Source of the DNA: Alistipes sp.
GTDB taxonomy: Bacteria; Bacteroidota; Bacteroidia; Bacteroidales; Rikenellaceae
Direction: 5' to 3'
Assembly: GCA_017465605.1 (NCBI GenBank)
Contig: JAFTVW010000006.1
Span: 1-35,369, forward strand
Length of the DNA: 35,369 bases
The translations under genes were made by a program, and so were the position numbers. The notes under the pieces are model-generated. The model did no database searches and was not told the DNA's origin. It saw nothing but the letters and a program-made list of their open reading frames with translations. Below are positions 1 to 8,068 of the stretch, piece by piece (positions within the stretch are counted from its first letter, which is position 1; each line of letters begins with the position of its first letter).

Positions 1-47
1 ACGCCGCGCTTGTTTTTTGGTAAATCTACACCAACTATACGTGCCAT
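1..47 (-). CDS. rpsM: 30S ribosomal protein S13, N-terminal fragment (cut by window edge)
   Basis: Only the first 15 codons are inside the window. They read MARIVGVDLPKNKRG, the conserved start of S13, which sits in the head of the 30S subunit and contacts the P-site tRNA and the 50S bridge. It follows rpmJ by 31 nt in the usual spc/alpha order. The rest of the gene lies beyond base 1, so nothing can be said about its integrity. Confidence 0.93.
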   Translation of the reverse strand, partial: MARIVGVDLPKNKRG

Positions 48-78
48 AAATTCTTTACTTTAATTAATCGTTTGAATA

Positions 79-195
79 TTACCCTTGGCGCATTTTGAAT
101 TTAGGATTCTTCTTGCAGATAACGTAGAGCTTACCTTTACGCTTTACAATCTTGCAATCCTCGCTTCTCTTCTTGATTGATGCTTTTACTTTCAT
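79..195 (-). CDS. rpmJ: 50S ribosomal protein L36
   Basis: A 38-residue ORF beginning [14 protein letters not shown] and ending in MRQG. Length and sequence fit L36, a small late-assembly protein of the large subunit. Of the usual zinc ligands (C11, C14, C27, H33) only C14 and C27 remain; positions 11 and 33 are Ser and Phe. This is therefore a zinc-independent form, which to my knowledge is normal in Bacteroidota. It lies between infA (19 nt) and rpsM (31 nt). Confidence 0.95.
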   Translation of the reverse strand: MKVKASIKKRSEDCKIVKRKGKLYVICKKNPKFKMRQG

Positions 196-214
196 AATTT
201 TCAAGCAATCTTAA

Positions 215-433
215 TTATTTGTACCTAAAGGATATGCGACCCTTACTCAAATCGTAGGGGGTCATCTCCACTTTGACTTTATCTCCGGGCAGAATCTTGA
301 TATAGTGCATACGCATCTTGCCTGAGATATGAGCCGTGATAACGTGTCCGTTATCCAATTCGACACGGAACATTGCATTAGACAATGCCTCGATAATTGT
401 TCCGTCTCGTTCAATAGCAGTTTGTTTTGCCAT
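215..433 (-). CDS. infA: Translation initiation factor IF-1
   Basis: 72 residues with the single OB-fold of IF-1. Visible family marks are the [17 protein letters not shown] start, the [23 protein letters not shown] core and the [10 protein letters not shown] end. IF-1 binds the A site of the 30S subunit during initiation with IF-2 and IF-3. It is 11 nt downstream of map and 19 nt upstream of rpmJ, the standard spc-operon position. Full length, no anomalies. Confidence 0.97.
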   Translation of the reverse strand: MAKQTAIERDGTIIEALSNAMFRVELDNGHVITAHISGKMRMHYIKILPGDKVKVEMTPYDLSKGRISFRYK

Positions 434-444
434 AGAGTCTTTAC

Positions 445-1218
445 TTAATTGTTAAGTGCCTGTTCGATTATATTAAAGTCTGTAAGTACGTCGGGACCAT
501 CTCGGCGGATTGCCACTGCATACTCGAAGTGAGCCGATGGTTTGCGGTCACGAGTGCGAACAGTCCAACCGTCGCGCTCGAAAACCACTGCTTTTGTACC
601 CATATTAATCATAGGTTCGATGCAGATAACCATACCCTCCTTCAACAGTGGGCCTCTGCCGCGTGCGCCAAAGTTGGGAACTTCGGGGTCTTCGTGCATT
701 TTTCTTCCCACACCGTGACCAACCAGTTCGCGCACTACGCCGTAGCCAAAGCTTTCGGCGTGTTGTTGCACAGCTGCTGATATGTCGCCTATGCGATTAC
801 CAACCTTTGCTTGTGCTACACCTTTACAAAGAGCTTCTTTGGTGACTTCAAGAAGTCGGCGCGCCTCTTCGCCTACATCACCTACGGCAAACGTATATGC
901 CGAATCACCAACAAACCCCTTCAAAAACGTGCCTAAATCAACCGACACAATATCACCATCTTCGATGACTCTATCACTGGGGATTCCGTGAACCACCTGC
1001 TCGTTTACCGATATGCAGGCTGATGCTGGAAAACCTTGATAGCCGAGGAATGCGGGTTCTGCGCCATTCGAGCGGATAAACTCCTCTGCAATCTTGTTAA
1101 GGTAGCCTGTGGTTACGCCCGGGCGGATATTGCGTCCTACCTCGGCGAGTGCGCGGCTAACCAAGAGATTATTCTCTCGCAAGATTTCAATTTCCTCGTC
1201 AGTTTTCAGATAAATCAT
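445..1218 (-). CDS. map: Type I methionine aminopeptidase
   Basis: 257 residues. It removes the initiator methionine from nascent proteins when the next residue is small. The dinuclear-metal ligands of the pita-bread fold are present: D94 (VSVDLG), D105 (VGDSAYTF), H168 ([12 protein letters not shown]), E201 (CIEPMINMG) and E232 (HFEYAVAI); H78 in VVHGIP matches the substrate-binding histidine. There is no N-terminal SH3-binding or zinc-finger extension. It lies between secY (102-nt gap with weak hairpins) and infA (11 nt), as in many spc operons. Confidence 0.97.
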   Translation of the reverse strand: MIYLKTDEEIEILRENNLLVSRALAEVGRNIRPGVTTGYLNKIAEEFIRSNGAEPAFLGYQGFPASACISVNEQVVHGIPSDRVIEDGDIVSVDLGTFLKGFVGDSAYTFAVGDVGEEARRLLEVTKEALCKGVAQAKVGNRIGDISAAVQQHAESFGYGVVRELVGHGVGRKMHEDPEVPNFGARGRGPLLKEGMVICIEPMINMGTKAVVFERDGWTVRTRDRKPSAHFEYAVAIRRDGPDVLTDFNIIEQALNN

Positions 1219-1320
1219 CTTTGGTAATATATTTTACTCTTACTGTCCCGCTCTCGCGGGTTTGACTTTAATTCCTTTTACAGACTCCGATTACATTACA
1301 TACATTGAAATCGGTGACTC
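1219..1320 (-). other. secY-map intergenic spacer with small inverted repeats
   Basis: A 102-nt spacer, long for this cluster. It holds a CCCGC-tctc-GCGGG hairpin near 1247-1260 and a CCGATT/AATCGG pair around 1288-1315. Neither is followed by a T tract in the transcribed direction, so I do not call a terminator. It may be a processing site or simply a relaxed spacer. Confidence 0.4.
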
Positions 1321-2694
1321 TTAGTAGCGTCCCTGAATTCGACCAGTCTTCATCAAACCGTCGTAGTGACGCATCAACAAGTAGCTCTCAATCTGCTTTA
1401 GAGTGTCAAGAACTACACCCACCATAATCAACAACGATGTACCTCCGTAGAAGTAAGCAAACTGCTGCTGAACACCCAAGAACTTCATTGCCATACCGGG
1501 CATAATTGCCACCAAGGCCAAGAAGATTGAGCCGGGGAGAGTGATTCTTGTCATAATGGTATCGATATAGTTAACGGTCTGCTTACCGGGCTTAACACCT
1601 GGGATAAAACCACCGTTGCGCTTCATATCGTCTGCCATCATTTGGGGGTTGATGATAATCGCGGTATAGAAGTATGTAAAGGCGATTACCAACACTGCAA
1701 GTGTAAAATTGTACCAGAAGCTCTGAATGTTTGAGAACGCTGCCTGCAATCCTGGGATAAAGGCAGGAACCATAACAAGAGCCTGAGCAAAGATGATAGG
1801 CATTACGTTTGCCGCATTCATCTTCAATGGGATATACTGACGTACACCACCATACTGCTTGTTACCAATGATACGCTTTGCATACTGTACAGGTACCTTA
1901 CGAACTGCCTGAATAACAGCGATAGATACCAAGAACACCAAGAACAGCAACGCTAACTCGACGATAAACATAATGAGGCTACCCGATGAGGTCTGAACAC
2001 GAGCAGAGAGCTCGGCCAAGAGAGCCTGAGGCAGACGGGCAACAATACCAATCATAATGATCATCGACACACCGTTACCGATACCCTTATCGGTGATACG
2101 CTCGCCCAACCACATAGTGAACATAGTACCGGCGATAAGGATTACCGTAGCATACGCATAGAAGCCGAATGTTCCGCCATATACGAATGCAGTAGGCATT
2201 TGGTGATAGAGGTTGGCCACATAGGCCGGACCCTGAATGCACAATACTCCGATTGTGAGCAAACGAGTCCACTGGTTCATCTTGCGGCGGCCACTCTCAC
2301 CCTCTTTCTGCAACTTCTGAACTGCGGGAACCATAATACCCAACAGCTGAATGATGATAGATGCGGTGATGTAGGGCATAACTCCGAGAGCAAAAATTGC
2401 TGCGTTGGCGAATGCACCACCAGAGAATACGTCAAGCAAACCCAACAGGGTGTTGCTGTTCATCTGGTCTGCCAATGCCGAACCCGCGCCCAAAGCGTTG
2501 GGATCGATACCCGGAATTACCACAAAACAGCCCAAACGATATACAAGAAGCAAGCCGATAGTGTAGGCGATACGCTTACGTAGCTCCTCAATCTTGTATA
2601 TGTTTTTCAATGTTTCAACGAGTTTCTTGTTGGTCACCATCAATAGCGCGATAACGGCTACGATAATCAAACCAGCAATAACATACACGTTCAT
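1321..2694 (-). CDS. secY: Preprotein translocase subunit SecY with an extra N-terminal hydrophobic segment
   Basis: 457 residues; SecY is the channel of the Sec translocase in the inner membrane and works with SecE, SecG and SecA. The conserved body starts at about residue 23 (KKLVETLKNIYKIEELRKRI) and shows the plug-region VVIPGIDPNAL, TM7-8 and the C-terminal LLMRHYDGLMKTGRIQGRY. Before it lies an in-frame stretch, residues 1-22, with about 16 consecutive hydrophobic residues, enough for another membrane helix. The ORF is closed by TAA two codons before the ATG at 2694, so that ATG is the furthest possible start. An ATG at codon 19 (2640) would give a conventional N-terminus but leave 74 nt after rplO instead of 20. 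I favour the long form. Confidence 0.95.
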   Translation of the reverse strand: MNVYVIAGLIIVAVIALLMVTNKKLVETLKNIYKIEELRKRIAYTIGLLLVYRLGCFVVIPGIDPNALGAGSALADQMNSNTLLGLLDVFSGGAFANAAIFALGVMPYITASIIIQLLGIMVPAVQKLQKEGESGRRKMNQWTRLLTIGVLCIQGPAYVANLYHQMPTAFVYGGTFGFYAYATVILIAGTMFTMWLGERITDKGIGNGVSMIIMIGIVARLPQALLAELSARVQTSSGSLIMFIVELALLFLVFLVSIAVIQAVRKVPVQYAKRIIGNKQYGGVRQYIPLKMNAANVMPIIFAQALVMVPAFIPGLQAAFSNIQSFWYNFTLAVLVIAFTYFYTAIIINPQMMADDMKRNGGFIPGVKPGKQTVNYIDTIMTRITLPGSIFLALVAIMPGMAMKFLGVQQQFAYFYGGTSLLIMVGVVLDTLKQIESYLLMRHYDGLMKTGRIQGRY

Positions 2695-2714
2695 AATTCG
2701 TTACTCTTTTTATA

Positions 2715-3161
2715 TTACAACTTTTCTACGCTACCGCCAGCAGCTGCAATAGCAGCCTCTGCGCTCTTCGAGAAAGCGTGTGCAGTAACTGTAAGAGCCT
2801 TAGTTACGTTGCCGTTACCCAAGATCTTAACCTTATCGTTTGATGAGATAAAGCCAGCTGCAATCAAAGTCTCTACGTTGATTACGTTAAGCTCCTTCTT
2901 TGCTGCCAACTCCTCCAATGTTGAGAGGTTGATAGGCTTAAACTCTACACGCTTCAAGTTCTTGAAACCGAACTTTGGCAAACGACGCTGCAAAGGCATC
3001 TGACCACCCTCGAAACCAAGCTTGCGAGAGTAACCCGAACGAGACTTAGCACCCTTCAAACCACGTGTAGAATAGCCACCGTGACCTGAACCTGCGCCTC
3101 GGCCCACGCGCTTGTCGTGGTGTGTTGAACCCTGAGCGGGCTTCAAATTATTGAGTTCCAT
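2715..3161 (-). CDS. rplO: 50S ribosomal protein L15
   Basis: 148 residues. The basic Gly-rich N-terminus (DKRVGRGAGSGHGGYSTRGLKGAKSR) that threads into 23S rRNA and the folded C-terminal half with VKILGNGNVTKALTVTAHAFSK are both present. L15 is a late-assembly large-subunit protein. It lies between rpmD (27 nt) and secY (20 nt). Normal length, intact. Confidence 0.97.
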   Translation of the reverse strand: MELNNLKPAQGSTHHDKRVGRGAGSGHGGYSTRGLKGAKSRSGYSRKLGFEGGQMPLQRRLPKFGFKNLKRVEFKPINLSTLEELAAKKELNVINVETLIAAGFISSNDKVKILGNGNVTKALTVTAHAFSKSAEAAIAAAGGSVEKL

Positions 3162-3188
3162 TTTCAGTAATTCTTTTTTTCGTTAAAC

Positions 3189-3371
3189 TTACTTTACCTC
3201 CTCGACCTTTACGAGGTGCTTCACGCGCTCAATCATACCCTTGATGATAACTGAGTCGTCGTGCTCTACGGTCTGGTTAATCTTGCGAAGTCCCAAAGCC
3301 GCGAGGTTCTTGCGCTGCTGCGCTGTTGTGCCAATCTGGCTACGAACCTGTGTAATCTTCAATCTTGCCAT
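3189..3371 (-). CDS. rpmD: 50S ribosomal protein L30
   Basis: 60 residues, the typical bacterial L30 length. The start MARLKITQVRSQIGT and the LAALGLRKINQTVEH block identify the family. It sits between rpsE and rplO as in most spc operons. No anomalies. Confidence 0.96.
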   Translation of the reverse strand: MARLKITQVRSQIGTTAQQRKNLAALGLRKINQTVEHDDSVIIKGMIERVKHLVKVEEVK

Positions 3372-3388
3372 AGTTGTTCGCTCATTTA

Positions 3389-3907
3389 TTAACCGTTAAA
3401 CACCTTAGTCATTGAAATACCGCGAAGCTGTGCTACGCTGTGTGCATCACGCAACTCACACAATGCTGATACAGTAGCCTTTACAAGGTTGTGAGGGTTT
3501 GATGAACCCTTGCTCTTTGCAAGCACGTTCTTTACTCCTGCTGACTCCAATACGGCACGCATCGCACCACCGGCGATAATACCTGTACCCGGAGCTGCCG
3601 GACGAATCATAACCTCTGAACCACCGAAACGCATCTCCTGCTTGTGAGGAATTGTGCCGTTGATAATGGGAACCTTTACAAGATTCTTCTTTGCGTCCTC
3701 TACACCCTTGGCGATTGCCGAAGTAACCTCTGATGCCTTACCGAGGCCGTAGCCTACAACACCATTCTCGTTACCTACTACAACAATAGCCGAGAAGCTA
3801 AAAGTACGACCACCCTTTGTTACCTTCGTAACTCGGTTGATAGCCACGAGTCTATCCTTCAACTCGAGGTCGCTTGTACGAACTTTCTTTATGTTTGTAT
3901 TTGACAT
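3389..3907 (-). CDS. rpsE: 30S ribosomal protein S5
   Basis: 172 residues. The N-terminal double-stranded RNA-binding-like domain ([30 protein letters not shown]) is followed by the C-terminal domain with [27 protein letters not shown]5 sits at the mRNA entry side of the 30S subunit and affects decoding fidelity. The ATG is 5 nt from the rplR stop, so translation is probably coupled. Confidence 0.97.
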   Translation of the reverse strand: MSNTNIKKVRTSDLELKDRLVAINRVTKVTKGGRTFSFSAIVVVGNENGVVGYGLGKASEVTSAIAKGVEDAKKNLVKVPIINGTIPHKQEMRFGGSEVMIRPAAPGTGIIAGGAMRAVLESAGVKNVLAKSKGSSNPHNLVKATVSALCELRDAHSVAQLRGISMTKVFNG

Positions 3908-3912
3908 ATCGC

Positions 3913-4275
3913 TTAGAATTTAAGGCCACCCTCACGAGCAGCGTCGGCCAACATTTTTACTCTACCGTGATAGAGGTATCCGTTACGGTCGAATGACACT
4001 GTTGAGATACCCTTCTCGATTGCGCGCTGTGCAGCCAACTTACCTACCAAAGCGGCTACCTCACACTTATTCTTACCTGCTACCTCGGCAGCCAACTCCT
4101 TATCGAGTGATGAAGCTGTTGCCAAAGTTACGCCTGCAAGGTCATCGATAAACTGAACGTATATCTGCTTGTTGCTGCGGAATACGGTCATACGAGGCTG
4201 TTCGGGCGTTCCGTTTACAATCTTACGGATACGCATCTTAATCCTCTCTCTTCTTTCTATCTTTGTTAATGACAT
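3913..4275 (-). CDS. rplR: 50S ribosomal protein L18
   Basis: 120 residues with the L18 signature [19 protein letters not shown] and the C-terminal [27 protein letters not shown]18 binds 5S rRNA and, with L5, anchors it to the central protuberance. It is 18 nt after rplF and 5 nt before rpsE. Intact. Confidence 0.97.
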   Translation of the reverse strand: MSLTKIERRERIKMRIRKIVNGTPEQPRMTVFRSNKQIYVQFIDDLAGVTLATASSLDKELAAEVAGKNKCEVAALVGKLAAQRAIEKGISTVSFDRNGYLYHGRVKMLADAAREGGLKF

Positions 4276-4293
4276 AATGCTTTGCTTATTTTA

Positions 4294-4878
4294 CTATTTT
4301 GATGCAGACTTACCGGCCTTGCGACGCAATACCTCGCCTACGAACTTAATACCCTTACCCTTATAAGGCTCTGGCTTACGCAATGAACGAATCTTCGCTG
4401 CTACCTGACCTACGAGCTGCTTATCAATACTCTTCAAGGTTACGATAGGGTTACCCTTCTTCTCTGTTACAGCTGTTGCGCTAACCTCAGCGGGAAGCAT
4501 CAACGCTACGTCGTGTGAGTAACCAAGGCTCATCTCCAAGATGTTGCCCTTTACCTCGGCCTTGAAACCTACACCTACGAGCTCCTGCTTGATCTCGTAG
4601 CCCTTAGATACGCCGATAACCATGTTGTTGATAAGTGCGCGGTACAAGCCGTGCATTGAACGGTGACGGGGCTGATTTGTAGGACGGCTAACCATTACGG
4701 CAGCGAGCTCCTTGCCCGTCTTAGCGTCGGTGTGAGTACCAACCTCTACCTTAATGTCTGAATCAACCTTCTGACTCAGTGTCCCAAGTGGCCCTTTCAC
4801 GCTTACCGTGTTGTCTGCCGCAACCTCTACGGTTACGCCTGCCGGTAAGATTACAGGTAATTTACCAATTCTTGACAT
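4294..4878 (-). CDS. rplF: 50S ribosomal protein L6
   Basis: 194 residues, slightly longer than the common 177-180 because of an Ala/Ser/Lys-rich C-terminal tail and a small insert near residue 50. The paired L6 folds are visible: MSRIGKLPVILPAGV at the N-terminus and PEPYKGKGIKFVGEVLRRKAGK near the end. L6 lies near the factor-binding site of the 50S subunit. It follows rpsH by 44 nt. Confidence 0.97.
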   Translation of the reverse strand: MSRIGKLPVILPAGVTVEVAADNTVSVKGPLGTLSQKVDSDIKVEVGTHTDAKTGKELAAVMVSRPTNQPRHRSMHGLYRALINNMVIGVSKGYEIKQELVGVGFKAEVKGNILEMSLGYSHDVALMLPAEVSATAVTEKKGNPIVTLKSIDKQLVGQVAAKIRSLRKPEPYKGKGIKFVGEVLRRKAGKSASK

Positions 4879-4922
4879 TTGTTTGTGTTTTTTAATTAAT
4901 TACTGCGTTTTGATTGCATCGA

Positions 4923-5321
4923 TTAGTAGATGTAGCACAATACCTCACCACCTACGTTCTCCTTGCGAGCCTTAGCGTCGGTCATTATACCCTTTGATGT
5001 TGAAAGGATTGCGATACCCAAACCGTTCAACACGCGAGGCATTGAGTCAACCGAAGCATACTGACGCAAACCTGGACGGCTTACACGCTTCAAATTCTTG
5101 ATTGCATTTGTCTTGGTTGCTGCGTCCCACTTCAAAGCGATCTTGATGGTTGGGTGACCCTTCTCGTCTGTGTCGAACTTGTAAGCCAAGATGTAACCCT
5201 GCTCGTAGAGAATCTATGTAATCTCTCGCTTAATTTTTGAGCCGGGAGCTTCAACCACTTTGTGGTTGGCTTTCACCGCGTTTCTAATTCGCGTGAGAAA
5301 ATCCGCAATTGGATCTGTCAT
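4923..5321 (-). pseudogene. rpsH: 30S ribosomal protein S8 gene with an in-frame amber codon at codon 36
   Basis: Read from the ATG at 5321 the frame gives [20 protein letters not shown] and continues to a normal S8 end ([12 protein letters not shown]), 132 codons in all, exactly family length. Codon 36 (5214-5216) is TAG where S8 relatives carry Lys in KEITKIL. The frame is otherwise perfect, so a single A-to-T change is the whole lesion. The only downstream start seen is a TTG at 5187-5189 ([10 protein letters not shown]), with GAGCAGGG just before it, which would lose the first 44 residues. S8 is a primary binder of 16S rRNA and is expected to be essential, so this is either a sequence error, a real pseudogene covered by another copy, or a suppressed codon. 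TAG acts as a normal stop in rplC and rpsN nearby. Codons before the TAG use ATT/AAA/CGA/AGA; codons after it use ATC/AAG/CGT. Confidence 0.85.
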
Positions 5322-5530
5322 AGTTGAATTAAAAGTTAAAAATTAATAAATCTGTTAATAATATTTTGCTTTCTCAGTGCTCCTCCTCATCTCCCCGCTC
5401 CCTCCATTGCATTTCACCTTTCTTCAACCCTCCCGTCTTCATTCACCATCGTACACCGACAGGCCAAACGGAGAATCTTCTGAAACTATGCGAGTTAGGG
5501 CAAAATTCGTTGGCACCCTGAAAATGCGCG

Positions 5531-5557
5531 CAAATATACGCATAAAATTTCAATAAA
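5531..5557 (-). promoter_or_regulatory. Putative promoter for rpsH and downstream spc genes
   Basis: On the minus strand a perfect TATATTTG (5531-5538) matches the Bacteroidota -7 box TAnnTTTG. The -33 element is weak (GGTTTATTG region instead of TTTG at 19-21 nt). Transcription would start about 200 nt ahead of the rpsH ATG. With the terminator after rpsN, it would make rpsH onward an independent unit. Confidence 0.55.
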
Positions 5558-5818
5558 CCGCGTATTTCGGACTTATAATTAGGCATTTGCGACGATTATT
5601 GCAAAAAATAACGTAAAGATAACATTAGCGACACGCGCAACCGCCACTTCTGGGCACAACAAAAGGTGCAACCGAAACCATACGCATAGTACGGCACTGC
5701 CACTACCTCTCGTCACATAACCCACACATAGGCTCTACAACAACCCGACTACTCACAAAAGCATCGTCGGTTCATCATCTGCTATGCATACGTTATTCTT
5801 CCATTATCGCCTAAGCCA

Positions 5819-6052
5819 TCAGCCACCGCGATCATTGAAAGTGTAACTCGACACCGCACCCTTCACCTGCACCTGTACCGAGAAGTTATCGCCGTATGAC
5901 GACACTTTCCCCGATACTCGGCCACAAGTTACTTGGGACACTGTATCCGTATAGAACTCGCCTTTGCCATCGTAGCATCTGAGGTCATAAAGATATTCAC
6001 CTACGCCCCATCTCCCACGCCCCATCTCCCACGACATTGGCACCAATGGCAC
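5819..6052 (-). pseudogene. Unidentified ORF remnant between rpsN and rpsH
   Basis: 77 codons without an assured start (GTG/TTG/ATG options cluster at the 5' end), ending in TGA. The translation alternates polar and hydrophobic residues (YLYDLRCYDGKGEFYTD, VSGKVSSYGDNFSVQVQVKG), which looks like beta-rich protein rather than noise, and codon choice is coding-like. I do not recognise the family. The 5' end is preceded by a duplicated CGTGGGAGATGGGG unit and then stop codons, so it is most likely the C-terminal end of a lost gene. Confidence 0.35.
6003..6032. repeat. 15-bp tandem duplication
   Basis: CGCCCCATCTCCCAC occurs twice head to tail. It sits at the 5' end of the ORF remnant and gives the odd Gly/Arg/Trp-rich start of its translation. 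Probably a slippage product in non-functional DNA. Confidence 0.6.
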
Positions 6053-6182
6053 CTACAAATAGCGGATTCTAGAACTCCCAACTAAACCATATGCCCGCAG
6101 CAAATCAATTTGCCAAAGCAAATAGCTCATTTGGAGAGATAAATCAACGGGGTAAGGCTCGCGCCTTCCGCACGTCGATTGC

Positions 6183-6220
6183 AAAAAAGTCGCTCGGGGC
6201 GCACTCCGCGCCCCTGCGAC
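6183..6220 (-). terminator. Intrinsic terminator after rpsN
   Basis: Minus-strand reading gives a two-part stem, GTCGC outside and GGGGCGC inside, closing on a 5-nt GGAGT loop, followed at once by TTTTTT. It starts 10 nt after the rpsN stop. This is a strong rho-independent terminator by eye and is misplaced for a gene cluster normally transcribed straight through. Confidence 0.8.
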
Positions 6221-6230
6221 ACTGTAACTA

Positions 6231-6527
6231 CTACCAGCTAGCCTTCTTCACACCGGGAATCAGACCGCTTGATGCCATCTCACGGAACTGAATACGGCTG
6301 ATACCGAACTGGCGCATATAACCCTTCGGACGACCCGTCAGCTTACAACGGTTGTGCTGGCGGATAGGGTTAGAGTTGCGGGGCAACTTTGAGAGGGCAA
6401 TCCAAGCCTCCTCGTGATCCATCTCACCACTCTTAACCTTAGCTGCAATCTCCTCACGCTTGTGAGCGTAGCGGTTTGCAAGTTTCACACGCTTAACCTC
6501 GCGTGCCTTCATTGATTCTTTTGCCAT
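6231..6527 (-). CDS. rpsN: 30S ribosomal protein S14 (zinc-free form)
   Basis: 98 residues. The long form without the CxxC zinc motifs, ending [40 protein letters not shown]14 is a late-assembly protein of the 30S head. Its ATG is 3 nt from the rplE stop. It ends in TAG (6231-6233) followed within 10 nt by a strong terminator hairpin, so it may be the last gene of the upstream transcript. Confidence 0.97.
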   Translation of the reverse strand: MAKESMKAREVKRVKLANRYAHKREEIAAKVKSGEMDHEEAWIALSKLPRNSNPIRQHNRCKLTGRPKGYMRQFGISRIQFREMASSGLIPGVKKASW

Positions 6528-6530
6528 ATC

Positions 6531-7094
6531 CTATTGGTTGTTCTTTTTAGCGTTCTTGAAAGGAAGACCGAACTCGCGAAGAAGAGCATAACCCTCCTCG
6601 TCTGTATTAGCGGTTGTAACAAATGTAATCTCCATACCGAAAATCTTTGTGATCTTGTCGATATCGATCTCGGGGAAGATAATCTGCTCGGTGATACCGA
6701 GTGTGTAGTTACCACGACCATCGAACTTCTCGTTAATACCCTTGAAGTCGCGGACACGAGGCATAGCCACAGCGATAAGACGCTCCAAGAACTCGTACAT
6801 ACGATCTGCACGAAGCGTTACACGAACACCGATAGGCATTCCCTTACGCAACTTGAAGTTAGAAATATCCTTGCGTGACTTTGTCTGAACCGCCTTTTGG
6901 CCGGTAATCTGAGTAAGCTCTGCCTGAGCCACGTCGATAAGCTTCTTATCGGCTACGGCCTGACCCATACCCTGATTGATGACAATCTTCTCCAGTTTGG
7001 GACACTGCATTACGCTGGTGTATCCAAACTCCTTCATAAGAGCAGGAATAATCTGCTCCTTATACTGCGTTTTGAGTGTTGGTACGTATGCCAT
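6531..7094 (-). CDS. rplE: 50S ribosomal protein L5
   Basis: 187 residues. L5 binds 5S rRNA and contacts S13 across the subunit bridge. Visible blocks are [18 protein letters not shown], the [26 protein letters not shown] loop and the [26 protein letters not shown] core. The ATG overlaps the rplX stop codon by one base (TAATG), a classic coupling arrangement. Intact. Confidence 0.97.
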   Translation of the reverse strand: MAYVPTLKTQYKEQIIPALMKEFGYTSVMQCPKLEKIVINQGMGQAVADKKLIDVAQAELTQITGQKAVQTKSRKDISNFKLRKGMPIGVRVTLRADRMYEFLERLIAVAMPRVRDFKGINEKFDGRGNYTLGITEQIIFPEIDIDKITKIFGMEITFVTTANTDEEGYALLREFGLPFKNAKKNNQ

Positions 7095-7417
7095 TATTTA
7101 ATCTCCTCTCCTGACTTTTTAGCGTAACGAACTAATTTACCTTTTGCATCTGCCTTACGACCTACGCGAGTGGGCTTGCCGCTCTTGGGGTCGAGAACCT
7201 GCAAGTTTGAGATGTGAATAGGAGCCTCCTGCTCTACAATTCCACCCTGGGGATTCTGCGCATTAGGCTTAGTAGCCTTCTTACACATATTTACGCCCTC
7301 TACGATAGCACGCTGCTTGGCAGCCTCTACCTTCAAGACTTTACCCTGCTGGCCTTTGTTATCGCCCGCATTTACGTAAACAATGTCCCCTTTCTTGATA
7401 TGTAACTTAACTGACAT
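7094..7417 (-). CDS. rplX: 50S ribosomal protein L24
   Basis: 107 residues with an N-terminal KOW motif ([24 protein letters not shown]) and the [23 protein letters not shown] segment. L24 is one of the two assembly initiators of the large subunit and lies near the exit tunnel. It follows rplN by 20 nt and overlaps rplE by one base. Confidence 0.97.
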   Translation of the reverse strand: MSVKLHIKKGDIVYVNAGDNKGQQGKVLKVEAAKQRAIVEGVNMCKKATKPNAQNPQGGIVEQEAPIHISNLQVLDPKSGKPTRVGRKADAKGKLVRYAKKSGEEIK

Positions 7418-7437
7418 CTTGAAATCTGTTTTTAATA

Positions 7438-7803
7438 TTACAATACTTCAGGGGCCAATGAGATGATCTTCATATACTGATCACGAAGCTCACGAGCTAC
7501 CGGACCGAAGATACGGGTACCACGCATCTCACCCTGATTGTTAAGGAGAACTACTGCATTCTCGTCGAAACGAATGTAAGAACCGTTTGCACGGCGAATC
7601 TCCTTAGTTGTTCTTACTACTACCGCCTTTGAAACGGTGCCCTTCTTAACGTCGCCAGAGGGGCTTGCGCTCTTCACTGTTACGACAATCTTATCGCCGA
7701 TTGACGCATAACGACGCTTTGTTCCGCCAAGCACGCGAATGCAAAGAACCTCTTTTGCACCGCTGTTGTCTGCTACTACGAGTCTACTTTCTTGCTGTAT
7801 CAT
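7438..7803 (-). CDS. rplN: 50S ribosomal protein L14
   Basis: 121 residues, the standard length. [27 protein letters not shown] and [18 protein letters not shown] are diagnostic. L14 forms part of the intersubunit bridge and the docking site of silencing factor RsfS. It starts 2 nt after the rpsQ stop. Confidence 0.97.
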   Translation of the reverse strand: MIQQESRLVVADNSGAKEVLCIRVLGGTKRRYASIGDKIVVTVKSASPSGDVKKGTVSKAVVVRTTKEIRRANGSYIRFDENAVVLLNNQGEMRGTRIFGPVARELRDQYMKIISLAPEVL

Positions 7804-7805
7804 AA

Positions 7806-8060
7806 CTACTTAGCTCTTTCAATAATTTGTACTAATCTCCAACGCTTGGTTTTGCTCAACGGGCGAGTCTCCATAATGCGAACTGTATCGCCCTCCTTTA
7901 CGGTTTCGTCCAAGCACTCAGCAACGAACTTCGTTGTCTTGTTCATAAACTTACCGTAGATGGGGTGCTTTACCTTACGCTCTACCGCAACCACAATGGT
8001 CTTCTCCATTTTGTTGCTGACAACCAACCCAATACGCTCTTTTCTAAGATTTCTTTCCAT
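7806..8060 (-). CDS. rpsQ: 30S ribosomal protein S17
   Basis: 84 residues from the ATG at 8060 ([21 protein letters not shown]), ending [20 protein letters not shown]. An ATG five codons upstream (8075) is in frame but overlaps the end of rpmC and adds MLITT, not seen in the family, so I chose the internal start. S17 is an OB-fold primary binder of 16S rRNA. Confidence 0.95.
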   Translation of the reverse strand: MERNLRKERIGLVVSNKMEKTIVVAVERKVKHPIYGKFMNKTTKFVAECLDETVKEGDTVRIMETRPLSKTKRWRLVQIIERAK

Positions 8061-8068
8061 AGTGGTAA

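Larger units (their letters stand above)
5322..6230 (-). other. About 900-nt interruption of the spc operon between rpsN and rpsH
   Basis: No intact gene. In transcription order it holds an intrinsic terminator (6183-6220), a 5-bp hairpin with a GCGA tetraloop (6154-6167), an ATTTGC-caaa-GCAAAT hairpin (6108-6123), a broken ORF (5819-6052) with a 15-bp tandem duplication at its start, about 250 nt without recognisable content, a TATATTTG box (5531-5538), a purine-rich tract (5376-5447 on this strand) and an AT-rich stretch up to the rpsH ATG. rpsN and rpsH are normally only a few nucleotides apart. Confidence 0.8.

Noticed and set aside
2200-2583. 127-codon plus-strand frame inside secY
   Set aside because: Lies antisense to a clearly conserved gene and its translation is Cys/His/Thr-rich without any family resemblance; a codon shadow.
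5214-5216. Amber codon as evidence of a recoded genetic code
   Set aside because: TAG ends rplC (11937), rpsN (6231), the 299-residue esterase (22443) and uppS (29429) at the expected places, so it is a working stop.
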